Below, piece after piece: positions 17,372 to 25,592 of a stretch of DNA of 64,000 nt. Location of the stretch: the NCBI RefSeq assembly GCF_014645735.1, contig NZ_BMMH01000019.1:31888-95887 (forward strand), read 5' to 3'. A model generated the notes under the pieces. It made no database searches. It had not been told where the DNA came from and saw only the letters and a list, made by a program, of their open reading frames with translations. The position numbers and the translations under genes were made by a program. Within the stretch, counting starts at the first letter, position 1. The number at the start of each line of letters is the position of its first letter. The DNA comes from Nocardia jinanensis. GTDB lineage: Bacteria; Actinomycetota; Actinomycetes; Mycobacteriales; Mycobacteriaceae.

Positions 17372-18829
17372 TCAGCGCAGCTCGGTGGCGGCCCGTTCCG
17401 CCAGCAGCACGACCGTCGCCTGCGGACCCCGGCTCAGCGGAACCGGAACCACCGAGAGGTCCACGACCGACAGCCCCTCCACGCCGTGCACCCGGAACCG
17501 CGCGTCGACCACCGCGCGCGGATCGTCCGCGCGACCCATCCGGCAGGTGCCCGCGAGATGCTGCGAGGTACCGAGCCGATCCAGCAGCCACCGGTCCGAG
17601 ATCGGACCGGTTCCTCCGACCGGTTCGGCATTCATGGCCTCGAGGATCTGCCCGGTCAGTTCCACCGCATCGCGCAGCCGGTCCCGGTCGCTACCGGTTT
17701 CGAGGTATCCGTGTTCGATCCGGGGAGCGGACAGCGGATCAGCGGTGGTCAGCCGGATACCGCCGGCGCTGGTGGGTCGCATCAGCGTCACGCCCATCCG
17801 GTATGCACCCGGCGTGAACGCGACCGTATAGGGCCGGATCTCGATATCGTCGAATTCCAGGACGTATTCGAGCGGAACGGAACGGCCTTCGGGGGCCGGA
17901 TGCCGGTAGTCGATCCCGATCTCCGGATGATCGGTGAACCAGCGGCCGACGGGCGCTTCGGCGATCACCGGGATATCCAGTGCCGCCGACTGCGCGACCG
18001 GCCCGATACCGGAACGAAGCAGCAGCGCCGCCGATTCGATCGCGCCCGCGCACAACACCACCCGCTCGGCCCGGATCGTCTCCGGCTCGCCGGCGGTCAG
18101 GCAGTCGACACCCGTCACCCGGCTACCCCGGAAACACAGCCGGGTCACCACGGTCTCCCCCCGCACGGTCAGGTTGGGGCGCGACAGCGCGGGCAGCAGA
18201 TAGGAATGCGCGGGCCCTATCCGGTGACGCCGCCCGGACGCGTCGGGTGGCCCGACCGTGCACGGGACCGGACCGACGCCCGATTCGGGACCGCCGGGCA
18301 GTGCGTTCCAGTCGGCCACCTCACCGAACCCGAGATCCCGGCAGGCCGCGCCGAACTCCTGCACCAACGGGGTGGGCCGCGCGGTCCGGCGCACCGGAAC
18401 CGGCCCCGCCCGGCCGTGCCCGGGATGATCCCCGTAGTCGTGATCGTTTTCCAGCGCGCGGAAATAGGGCAGCGCCGACTCGAAATCCCACGACCGGCTG
18501 CCGGTCTCCCGGCTCCAGGCCGTGAAATCCCGGGCCGCGGCCCGGATGAAATAGGAGCCGTTCACCGATCCGGAACCGCCGATTCCGCGCCCGCGCACGA
18601 TGGTGCCCGGCCGGTCCGGGGTGAGCGCCACGGAGTACCGCCACAGCCAGGACGCCCGGTCACCGAGCGGCAGGTCCGCGCTATCGGCCAATTCCGGTGG
18701 GAAATCATCGGTGCCGGCCCAGTGACTGCCCGCCTCGACGACCCGCACAGTATGCCCCGGATCCTCGCTGAGCCGGGCGGCCAGTACGCATCCGGCGGTA
18801 CCGGCACCGATGATCAGCGTGTCCACCAC
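17372..18829 (-). CDS. mftG: Mycofactocin-associated GMC oxidoreductase MftG
   Basis: FAD-dependent GMC-family dehydrogenase of 485 residues. The N-terminal dinucleotide motif LIIGAGTAGCVLAARLSE (about 5-22), the GMC signature RGRGIGGSGSVNG (about 79-91) and the C-terminal active-site region TSQHLAGTCRMG..DDPRAVVD are all present. Members beside mft genes reoxidise the redox cofactor mycofactocin, passing electrons to the respiratory chain. It follows mftF by 15 nt on the same strand and is probably co-transcribed. The locus context makes MftG much likelier than choline dehydrogenase or cholesterol oxidase. Confidence 0.9.
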   Translation of the reverse strand: MVDTLIIGAGTAGCVLAARLSEDPGHTVRVVEAGSHWAGTDDFPPELADSADLPLGDRASWLWRYSVALTPDRPGTIVRGRGIGGSGSVNGSYFIRAAARDFTAWSRETGSRSWDFESALPYFRALENDHDYGDHPGHGRAGPVPVRRTARPTPLVQEFGAACRDLGFGEVADWNALPGGPESGVGPVPCTVGPPDASGRRHRIGPAHSYLLPALSRPNLTVRGETVVTRLCFRGSRVTGVDCLTAGEPETIRAERVVLCAGAIESAALLLRSGIGPVAQSAALDIPVIAEAPVGRWFTDHPEIGIDYRHPAPEGRSVPLEYVLEFDDIEIRPYTVAFTPGAYRMGVTLMRPTSAGGIRLTTADPLSAPRIEHGYLETGSDRDRLRDAVELTGQILEAMNAEPVGGTGPISDRWLLDRLGTSQHLAGTCRMGRADDPRAVVDARFRVHGVEGLSVVDLSVVPVPLSRGPQATVVLLAERAATELR

Positions 18830-18844
18830 GGATTATCGCTCGGA

Positions 18845-20245
18845 CTACTGGGGCGGGGCGGTCGGCTTCAGGGCCGCGAGGCTCCCGGCCCGGAACGCGC
18901 CCAGCCACAGACCGGTGCCGTAGCCGATATCGTCGACCCGCCGGAACGCGATATAACGCAGTGGATCCAGCCCGCCCGGTTCTCGATGGGTGTACCAGTC
19001 GACCGCCCCTTCGGCCACCGCGAGCGACACCGCTATCCGCCGGATCCGGCGGGAGAACAGCATGGCGGCCACGGTTATCGGCCAGTAGTGGCGGCACATG
19101 GCCGAGGCGATACGCCACAGTCCGGCGAAGAATCCGCGCGCCACATAGATCGCCGCGACACCGGTCGGGTTGTCGACACCGGCGAACGCGCGGCGCAACC
19201 GGCGCAGCGGCAGCAGCAGGGTGAGCCCCGCGCCCAGCGCACCCCACCGGGTGCGGGTCGCGAGCAGCAGCACCGCCGCCGCGGTCCATTTCGGGACCTG
19301 CAGCGGCGACACCATGCCCGCGTGCCGTTCGCTGAGCGGGGCGGCGCCGGTGCCGTAGAACTGTTTGCGCCGGAACCAGTCCCGGAACGAGACCCGATGA
19401 TCGTGGGCCACATGGGCGGCCGGTTCGTACCGTGCCCGCCAACCCGAGCGTTCGAGGCGCCAGCACAGGTCCACATCCTCGGCGACCTGCATGGTTTCGT
19501 CGAACCCGCCTTCGGCTTCCAGCACCGAACGGCGCACCAGCAGGGCCGCGCTGGGCACATACGAGACGACCCCGCGCGATTGCACCGCCGATTCGCGCCG
19601 GCCCAGGTCCAGCGAGGAGCGGGTGTGCTCGTAACGGGCCAGCGTATTGGACTCCGGGTCCAGCGCCACGATCCGCGGCGCGACCAGCGCGACCTGGGGG
19701 TCGCTGAAATGGCCGAGCATCACTTCGAGCCAGCCGCTGCGCGGTACCACGTCGGAATCGAGGAAGGCGACGAACTGGGTTGTCGCGGCGCGCAGCCCGG
19801 TGTTGCGGGCGGCGGCCGGGCCGCGGCTCCGTTCGTGGCGCAGAACTTTCACTCGGCAGCGGCCGGTGTGCTCGTCGGCGATCCGCACTTCGTTATCGGA
19901 ACCGTCGTCCACGACGATCACGGTATGACCGCGCAGCGCGGCCAGCAGCCGATCCAGGCCGACCGGATTGTTGCGCAACGGGACGATGATCGTCACATCC
20001 TCCGGCGACGGCAACAGCCGCGGCCGCGGATTGGCCACCCCCGAATCCAGTAGCCGTCTGGCAACCACCGCCGATTGCGGGCTGTTCACCTCGAGATAGC
20101 CGTCGCCGATCATTTCGGCGGCCTCGGGAGCCAAGCGCAGCAACCGGGCAGGTGAACCTCCGATAAGGATTCGACCCCCCGAGTATGCGCGTACCCGTGG
20201 GTCGATCCGCACCCCGAATCCGTCGGGCAGGCGATCATTGCGCAT
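18845..20245 (-). CDS. mftF: Mycofactocin glycosyltransferase MftF
   Basis: Family-2 glycosyltransferase of 466 residues from ATG 20245 (MRNDRLPDGFGV..); this start gives the usual MftF beginning with LPDGF. A start at 20281 would add 12 residues. The N-terminal 80 residues form the MftF-specific domain, then the GT2 core: TIIVPLRNNPVGLDRLL, VVDDGS, the DSD metal site in FVAFLDSDVVP and the QVAEDVDLCWRLERSGW acceptor region. The C-terminal part has hydrophobic helices. MftF adds a beta-1,4-glucan chain to premycofactocin. A hairpin between mftC and mftF suggests partly separate expression. Confidence 0.92.
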   Translation of the reverse strand: MRNDRLPDGFGVRIDPRVRAYSGGRILIGGSPARLLRLAPEAAEMIGDGYLEVNSPQSAVVARRLLDSGVANPRPRLLPSPEDVTIIVPLRNNPVGLDRLLAALRGHTVIVVDDGSDNEVRIADEHTGRCRVKVLRHERSRGPAAARNTGLRAATTQFVAFLDSDVVPRSGWLEVMLGHFSDPQVALVAPRIVALDPESNTLARYEHTRSSLDLGRRESAVQSRGVVSYVPSAALLVRRSVLEAEGGFDETMQVAEDVDLCWRLERSGWRARYEPAAHVAHDHRVSFRDWFRRKQFYGTGAAPLSERHAGMVSPLQVPKWTAAAVLLLATRTRWGALGAGLTLLLPLRRLRRAFAGVDNPTGVAAIYVARGFFAGLWRIASAMCRHYWPITVAAMLFSRRIRRIAVSLAVAEGAVDWYTHREPGGLDPLRYIAFRRVDDIGYGTGLWLGAFRAGSLAALKPTAPPQ

Positions 20246-20382
20246 TCCACGGATGGTAACTGCCGATTCGATACGAGACATCAGCAGTCCGGGAAAAAGT
20301 GTTTCGATCCGAAGAAATTGCCGGAACTACCGTGAGTACCAGCATGAAATGGATCACCGGAGCCGTTGCGCGGATATGGAAA

Positions 20383-20424
20383 ACCGCTCGGAGCAACAGC
20401 CTGGCTATCGCCGCTCCGAGCGGT
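20383..20424. terminator. 12-bp hairpin between mftBC and mftF
   Basis: ACCGCTCGGAGC (20383-20394) pairs perfectly with GCTCCGAGCGGT (20413-20424); the loop is 18 nt. It begins 15 bp after the mftBC stop on the minus strand, so it may terminate or attenuate the mftA-mftBC transcript before mftF. It occupies the place where mftD and mftE stand in Mycobacterium. Confidence 0.6.
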
Positions 20425-20438
20425 CTTCCGGATGATCC

Positions 20439-21944
20439 TCACACGAGCGGACTCTCGTCACACGCGCGCGCCGGACGCTGTGTCGGCGGCAGCAGCGTCA
20501 GCGGAACCGGTCCGCCGGAACGCGACCGGCGGGGGGTGCTCTTACGGGAATGATCGACCGCCGGACGCGGGATCACCCGCCCGGTGGCGGCCAGTGCCGC
20601 TTCCCCGTAACCCTGAACGCATTCCGGGTCGGGGCCGTCGGCGGGCAGTCCGGTGAAGAACTTCGCCGCCATACACCCGCCGCGGCACGAGTCGTAGTGG
20701 GCACACGAGGCGCAGGCCCCGCCACCGCTGGGCTCCCGCAACTCCTCGAACAGCGCCGATTCCCGCCATACCGTGGCGAAACCACCGTCGGTGACCACGT
20801 TTCCGGCATGGAATTTCTCGTGGATCGCGAACGGGCAGGCGTAGACATCACCCAGTGGATCGACCAGGCACACCACCCGGCCCGCCCCGCACAGGTTCAG
20901 TCCCGGCAGGGCCTGACCGTAGGCGGAGAGGTGGAAGAACGAATCTCCGGTGAGGACACCGTCTCCGTTGCGGACCAGCCAGTCGTAGAGCGTGCGCTGC
21001 TGTTCCGGGAGTGGATGCAATTCGTCCCATACGTCGGCGCCGCGACCCGACGGCCGGAGCCGGGTGAGCCGCAGGGTGGCGCCGTACCGATCGGCGATCT
21101 CCTTGAACTGGTCGAGCTGATCGATATTGTGCCGAGTCGCCACTACGGACAATTTCGCGTCCCGGAATCCGGCGTTCGCGAGATTCTCCAGCGCCCGGAT
21201 TGCCGTGGCATAGCTACCCGCGCCGCGCACCGCGTCGTTCACCTCGGCGTCGGCGCCGTCCAGCGAGATCTGGACATCGACGTAATCGCTGGCGGCGAGC
21301 CGCTGCGCGACCTCGGGAGTTATTCGCACCCCGTTGGTGGAGAATTTCACCCCGACCTGATGCGAGGTCGCGTAATCGACCAGTTCCCAGAAATCCGGGC
21401 GCACGGTGGGTTCGCCACCACCGATGTTCACGTAGAACACCTGCATCCGCTGGAATTCGTCGATCAGTGCTTTGCACTGTTCGGTGCTGAGTTCTCCCGG
21501 ATCGCGCCTGCCGGACGAGGACAGGCAGTGCACACAGGAGAGATTGCACGCGTAGGTGAGTTCCCAGGTGAGGCAAATCGGGGCCGCCAGGCCCGATTCG
21601 AAACGGTCCACGAGTCGTACGGCCGGGTCGGCCGGACCCACCCCGGTGAAGGGTGCGGGCTCGCCGAGCACGGCCGTCTCCGGCGCGTGCTGGATCATCT
21701 GCGAATCGGCCAGATCCGCCAGTGCCCGGAAATACGGATCGGCGGCCGAGTCCTCGATTCCGGCGGCCCGGATGGCCGCGCGGGCCGAGGTGTGCCCGGG
21801 CAGGGAGCGCACGATCTCGACTATTCGCGGATTCTTCAGGAACGACAGTTTGCGGGTCCCGAAGTGGTAGAGCAGCGCACCGAAGGGTTCCGGGCGCAGC
21901 GCCACTCGGGGATGCAACTGCCAGCGCGTTTCCAGATCGAGCAT
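20439..21944 (-). CDS. mftC: Fused MftB-MftC: RRE domain plus radical SAM/SPASM mycofactocin maturase
   Basis: One 501-residue frame joins two proteins that are separate in Mycobacterium. Residues 1-about 90 are the PqqD-like recognition element MftB (RWQLHPRVALRPEPFGALLY..LSFLKNP), which binds the MftA leader. Residues about 115-430 are MftC: radical SAM cluster C133-x3-C137-x2-C140 in TYACNLSCVHC, then SPASM cysteines in NLCGAGR..C..DPLGDVYACPF and CASCAHYDSCRGGC. MftC decarboxylates and cross-links the C-terminal Val-Tyr of MftA. The start ATG 21944 has GGGAG upstream and follows mftA by 16 nt. A basic, Ser/Pro-rich tail of about 50 residues ends the protein. Confidence 0.93.
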   Translation of the reverse strand: MLDLETRWQLHPRVALRPEPFGALLYHFGTRKLSFLKNPRIVEIVRSLPGHTSARAAIRAAGIEDSAADPYFRALADLADSQMIQHAPETAVLGEPAPFTGVGPADPAVRLVDRFESGLAAPICLTWELTYACNLSCVHCLSSSGRRDPGELSTEQCKALIDEFQRMQVFYVNIGGGEPTVRPDFWELVDYATSHQVGVKFSTNGVRITPEVAQRLAASDYVDVQISLDGADAEVNDAVRGAGSYATAIRALENLANAGFRDAKLSVVATRHNIDQLDQFKEIADRYGATLRLTRLRPSGRGADVWDELHPLPEQQRTLYDWLVRNGDGVLTGDSFFHLSAYGQALPGLNLCGAGRVVCLVDPLGDVYACPFAIHEKFHAGNVVTDGGFATVWRESALFEELREPSGGGACASCAHYDSCRGGCMAAKFFTGLPADGPDPECVQGYGEAALAATGRVIPRPAVDHSRKSTPRRSRSGGPVPLTLLPPTQRPARACDESPLV

Positions 21945-21960
21945 GGTTGGCTCCCGCCGG

Positions 21961-22110
21961 TCAGTAGACGCCGCACATACCGTCGATGGACACCTCTTCG
22001 ATCAGCGATTCCTCGATCACGGGTGCTTCCTCGGCCCCGTGGGTGTCGACGGTTCCGATCGGGCCGCGGTGATCGGTTTCGGTCTGTCCGAAGGAACGGT
22101 TGTCGGCCAT
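21961..22110 (-). CDS. mftA: Mycofactocin precursor peptide MftA
   Basis: A 49-residue peptide from ATG 22110, with GGAGG about 7 nt upstream. It ends in the hallmark IDGMCGVY, whose Val-Tyr pair becomes the redox core of mycofactocin after decarboxylation and cross-linking by MftC. The acidic stretch EEAPVIEESLIEEVS before the core is the conserved leader part bound by MftB. It is the first gene of the mftA-mftBC unit and is divergent from the TetR gene. A longer start at 22173 lacks a ribosome site. Confidence 0.96.
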   Translation of the reverse strand: MADNRSFGQTETDHRGPIGTVDTHGAEEAPVIEESLIEEVSIDGMCGVY

Positions 22111-22278
22111 GGCTGCCTCCACAGATTGGTGCCCGCGCCGACCCGATGCCGTGACGGACCGCCGCGGCGGCACCGCTGTGGATACCGCCGGTGAGCCCTG
22201 GCACAGTGCCGGCGCCGCGGCCGCACGCTGCGACCACAGTCACACCATAACGTCATCCACTGACAAAATGGAACAGTT

Positions 22279-22308
22279 TTACGGTAATGTCCGCGCTCGC
22301 GCCGTAAC
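22279..22308. promoter_or_regulatory. Candidate TetR operator between mftA and TetR gene
   Basis: The palindrome TTAC-G-GTAA (22279-22287) is followed 14 bp later by the related half GCCGTAAC (22301-22308). The site lies in the 276-bp divergent region mftA/TetR, about 80 bp before the TetR start, where an autoregulatory operator is expected. This is inferred from symmetry and position only. Confidence 0.4.
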
Positions 22309-22386
22309 GCGACCTCTAGACTGCGGGGGCAAAGCAGCTGAACAAGAACGTGACGGGCGGATGCCGCTCGACGTGTAGAGGTGGCA

Positions 22387-23037
22387 ATGGGAGTCGTGCG
22401 GATGCAGGCGAGCGGGGGCGGGGGCGGTAACGGCAGCACCCTCTCGGAGACCGAGATCGTCGAGGCGGCACTTCGTGTCGTCCGAGCCGATGGAGTGGAG
22501 AAGTTGTCCATGCGGCGACTCTCACGCGAGCTCGGCGTCTCCCCGATGGCGCCGTACTACTACGTCGCGGACAAACGTGAGCTATTGGACCTGGTGGCCA
22601 CCGCCGCGCTGACCGGGGTGCGCAAACCGCCGCCCGAATCGGGGCCCTGGCAGGACCGCCTGGTCGATCTGCTGGCCCAGATCGACGAACGGCTGCGCAG
22701 ACACCCCGGCTTGGGCGATGTACTCATCGAGCAGATGCTCGGTAAACAGCTCGACCTGATCGCCGGGATCATGGAGATCCTCTACGAGGCCGGGTTCGAC
22801 GATCGCAATGTGCTGGCCGGTTACGCGACGATCCACACCTATCTGTTCGGCCGCCGCCGGGTGAACCCGCGCAACCTCGACACCCCGCCCGATGTGGTGA
22901 TGCCGGAACGAGTGGCCCGCGCAATGGAATACCTGCCCGATCTCCGCGGCAAGTATTCCTACGATTTCGGGGTGGGCGTCCTGGTCGCCGGCCTGGAAGG
23001 TCAGCTCGTCCGCCAACAAGCGGCCGGCATAGGCTAA
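22387..23037 (+). CDS. mftR: TetR-family regulator of the mycofactocin locus (MftR position)
   Basis: The 216-residue protein starts at ATG 22387 behind AGAGGTGG; a GTG six bases earlier is possible. After a Gly-rich N-terminus it shows the TetR helix-turn-helix: EIVEAALRVVRADGVEKLSMRRLSRELGVSPMAPYYYVADKRELLDLV. The C-terminal domain resembles TetR_C types. It is divergent from mftA as mftR is in Mycobacterium, which supports the name, but the similarity to MftR itself cannot be tested here. It could instead serve the ferredoxin reductase gene downstream, although that gene has its own KstR-type box. Confidence 0.72.
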   Translation: MGVVRMQASGGGGGNGSTLSETEIVEAALRVVRADGVEKLSMRRLSRELGVSPMAPYYYVADKRELLDLVATAALTGVRKPPPESGPWQDRLVDLLAQIDERLRRHPGLGDVLIEQMLGKQLDLIAGIMEILYEAGFDDRNVLAGYATIHTYLFGRRRVNPRNLDTPPDVVMPERVARAMEYLPDLRGKYSYDFGVGVLVAGLEGQLVRQQAAGIG

Positions 23038-23039
23038 AA

Positions 23040-23069
23040 TTGGAACACGTTCTAGTTTTGCCGTAGGCT
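23040..23069 (+). promoter_or_regulatory. Promoter with perfect KstR-type box
   Basis: The segment 23041-23054 reads TGGAACACGTTCTA, an exact match to the KstR consensus TNNAACNNGTTNNA known from cholesterol-catabolism promoters of Mycobacterium and Rhodococcus. It overlaps a -35-like TTGGAA (23040-23045); 18 bp further is a -10-like TAGGCT (23064-23069). The downstream gene starts 36 bp later. Repressor binding here would block the promoter. Confidence 0.75.
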
Positions 23070-23104
23070 CGGATGCCACCGGCTACCAGTGTCGAGAGGA
23101 CGAG

Positions 23105-24160
23105 ATGACCACCGTCGAAGTGCCCCATGGCTCGCGATCCGTCGTATTGCGGGTCGCCCAGGTCATCGCGGAAACCACCGACGCGAGCTCGCTGGTCTTC
23201 GAGGTCCCCGAGCAGGCGCGGGAGAAGTTCGCGTACCAACCCGGCCAGTTCCTCACCCTGCGCATCCCCAGCGACCGCACCGGATCGGTGGCGCGCTGCT
23301 ATTCGCTGGCGAGTTCCCCCTTCACCGACGATCTCCCCAAGGTCACGGTGAAACGCACCAGGGACGGTTACGGCTCCAACTGGCTCTGCGACAACATCAA
23401 ACCGGGCGACCAGCTCGAGGTGCTACCGCCGTCGGGCCTCTTCACTCCGAAGAATCTCGACGAGGACCTCCTGCTGTGCGCGGCCGGCAGCGGTATCACC
23501 CCGGTGATGTCCATCCTCAAATCCGCGCTGGAGCGGGGCAGCGCCAGGATCGTGCTGTTCTACGCCAACCGCGACGCCGAATCGGTGATCTTCGCGACCG
23601 AACTGCGCGAACTGGCCGAGAAGAACCCGCAGCGGCTGGTGGTGGTGCACTGGCTGGAGGCCCTGCAGGGCCTGCCGACCGTGGCCGCGCTGGCCGAACT
23701 GCTGCGGCCCTACACCGAGTACGCGGCCTTCCTGTGCGGCCCGAAGCCCTTCATGGACGGAGTGCACGACACGCTCGCTCAACTGGGTGTCCCGCGCAAC
23801 CGCACACACGCCGAGGTCTTCAATTCGCTGGCCGGCGACCCGTTCGCCGATACGGCCCCGGTCGAGATCTCCGACGAGGAAGCCGCCGACGCGGCCACCG
23901 TGGAGGTCGAACTCGACGGCGAGACGCACAACCTGAGCTGGCCGCGTAAACAGACGCTGGTCGACATCATGCTGGACAAGGGACTCGATGTGCCCTACTC
24001 CTGCCAGGAGGGTGAATGCGGGTCCTGCGCCTGCACCGTACTCGAGGGCAAGGTCGAGATGGCGAACGCCGAGATCCTGGACCCCGAGGACATCGAGAAC
24101 GGTTACATCCTGGGCTGCCAGGCCCGGCCGGTCACCGACCATCTACGTATCCAGTTCTGA
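23105..24160 (+). CDS. kshB: Ferredoxin-type oxygenase reductase, probable 3-ketosteroid 9-alpha-hydroxylase reductase KshB
   Basis: The 351-residue reductase has three modules. The FAD domain has RCYSLASSP (64-72). The NAD(P) domain has CAAGSGITPVMS (125-136) and FLCGPKPFM. The C-terminal plant-type [2Fe-2S] domain has Cys300, 305, 308 and 338 (CQEGECGSCAC..C). This order (FAD, NAD, 2Fe-2S) is that of KshB, HmoB and PaaE. The perfect KstR-type box in its promoter favours KshB, which feeds electrons to the Rieske oxygenase KshA in steroid ring opening. No kshA is present nearby, so the partner must be elsewhere. Confidence 0.75.
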   Translation: MTTVEVPHGSRSVVLRVAQVIAETTDASSLVFEVPEQAREKFAYQPGQFLTLRIPSDRTGSVARCYSLASSPFTDDLPKVTVKRTRDGYGSNWLCDNIKPGDQLEVLPPSGLFTPKNLDEDLLLCAAGSGITPVMSILKSALERGSARIVLFYANRDAESVIFATELRELAEKNPQRLVVVHWLEALQGLPTVAALAELLRPYTEYAAFLCGPKPFMDGVHDTLAQLGVPRNRTHAEVFNSLAGDPFADTAPVEISDEEAADAATVEVELDGETHNLSWPRKQTLVDIMLDKGLDVPYSCQEGECGSCACTVLEGKVEMANAEILDPEDIENGYILGCQARPVTDHLRIQF

Positions 24161-24190
24161 TCCGGTCCGCTGCCGCCCGGGCAAGAGCAT

Positions 24191-24207
24191 CGATTACCGC
24201 GTAATCG
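24191..24207. terminator. Short palindrome between convergent genes
   Basis: CGATTAC-CGC-GTAATCG is a perfect 7-bp inverted repeat, 31 bp after the kshB stop and 113 bp before the end of the converging FAD oxidoreductase gene. It may be a weak terminator or a protein site; the tight loop makes RNA folding less certain. Confidence 0.35.
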
Positions 24208-24319
24208 CACCCGATCCCGGCCGTATGCGGGCTCGGGCGCGATTCCCCTGCGCCCGTCGGCCGGGACAGCCGATGCCCACGGATGCGCATCGCCGCGGCC
24301 GGAGCCCCGCGGTCACGGA

Positions 24320-25585
24320 TCAGACGCGCACCGGATCCGGGAGGCGGGCGCCCTGACGCTGCAATTCCGCCCGGACCGCCGCGGTGGTCACCGTGCCGGT
24401 GCGGGCCTGCTGCGCGGCCGCCACCCCGGCGGCCTGGCCGGTGGCGAACGCGGTCCCCATGACACGCAGCGACGCGCCTGCCTGCCGGTCGCCGTCGAGG
24501 GTGCGCCCGGCCGCGTAGAGATTGTCGGTACCGGCACTGCGCAGACAGTCGAGCGGGATCGGGTAGTAGCCGGGGTCGCCGATGAACTTCCAGGTGGAAG
24601 GGATACCCGGGCCCGGGTGGTACTCCATCGGCCAGGCACCGATCGCGACCGCGCTCTCCGTGCTGTCCGGGTGGAGGATATCCGCCTCGCGCAGGCGATA
24701 TCGGGTGACGATATGGCGGGATTCGCGGGTACCGAGTTCGGGGCCGGTGGTGACGATGTAGGCGTGTTCGGCGCCGGGGATCGTCCGCACCACCGGGAGA
24801 TAAGCCTGGGCCTGCCGGCGCGCGCTGATCTCGGCACGGGTGGTGTCGGCCGCGGAACGGGCATCGTAACCCTCGTCCACCAGATACATGATGACGTCCC
24901 CGGAGACAGGCATCCGGGCCACCAATCCGGATTCGGCGAGCAGACCCTCCACCCCCGCGGCTTTGGCCTCGCGTACGGCCTCCCCGACCGTACGCACTGT
25001 GACCTCGGCCTCGGGCGCGATACCACCGAAGCGCACACCGAGGCTGCCGTTCTGCACCCACCCGTCGGTGCCGTAACGGATTTCGGCCCCCGCGCGGTGC
25101 GCCAGATCGGCATCGCCGGTCGCGTCTACGAAGGCCTCGGCGGTGAACCGATGCACCCCCTCGTGGTCGGCGATCTCGACGGAGGTGATGCTGTCGCCTT
25201 CGGTGCGCGCGTCGACCAGCAGACTGTGCAGGCGGATATCCACCCCCGCCGCGCGGCAGAGTTCGTCGAGGACGACTTTCACGTTCTCCGGGTCGAAGAC
25301 CACGGTGACCGCGTTGAATCTGCGCGGCTCACTGACCGCGCCACGGATCTCCAGTTCGGACACCACCTCGTCGGCGATACCGAAGACGACCTGCTCCTGC
25401 TCCTCGCGGGTGTACAGACCGCAGTAGGTGACGACATTGCGCAGCGTCGCCGCACCGCCCAGGCACGGGCCGCGCTCGATCAGCAGGGCGCGGGCGCCGG
25501 CGCGGGCAGCGCCCACCGCCGCCGCGATACCGGCCGATCCGCCGCCCGCGACGATGACGTCGTAGTACGTACTGCTCGGGGTCAT
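24320..25585 (-). CDS. FAD-dependent oxidoreductase (FAD_oxidored family)
   Basis: Flavoprotein of 421 residues from ATG 25585; a start at 25606 would overlap the transporter stop. The N-terminal Rossmann motif DVIVAGGGSAGIAAAVGAARAGA and ERGPCLGGAATLRNV place it in the Pfam FAD_oxidored group, as does the C-terminal NLYAAGRTLDGDRQAGASLRVMGTAFATGQAAGVAAA. Members oxidise small organic acids or related substrates, but the substrate cannot be read. It follows the MFS gene by 7 nt, so the pair probably takes up and oxidises one compound under the control of the divergent LysR protein. Confidence 0.8.
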   Translation of the reverse strand: MTPSSTYYDVIVAGGGSAGIAAAVGAARAGARALLIERGPCLGGAATLRNVVTYCGLYTREEQEQVVFGIADEVVSELEIRGAVSEPRRFNAVTVVFDPENVKVVLDELCRAAGVDIRLHSLLVDARTEGDSITSVEIADHEGVHRFTAEAFVDATGDADLAHRAGAEIRYGTDGWVQNGSLGVRFGGIAPEAEVTVRTVGEAVREAKAAGVEGLLAESGLVARMPVSGDVIMYLVDEGYDARSAADTTRAEISARRQAQAYLPVVRTIPGAEHAYIVTTGPELGTRESRHIVTRYRLREADILHPDSTESAVAIGAWPMEYHPGPGIPSTWKFIGDPGYYPIPLDCLRSAGTDNLYAAGRTLDGDRQAGASLRVMGTAFATGQAAGVAAAQQARTGTVTTAAVRAELQRQGARLPDPVRV

Positions 25586-25592
25586 TCGGGGA

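Noticed and set aside
17135..20053. Plus-strand open frame of about 970 codons
   Set aside because: It lies opposite mftG and mftF, whose motifs are complete. Its composition (Arg, Gly, Pro, His rich) is that of a shadow frame.
22261..22280. Second KstR-type box near mftA (TGGAACAGTTTTAC)
   Set aside because: Two mismatches in conserved positions of TNNAACNNGTTNNA; the exact box at 23041-23054 is far better.
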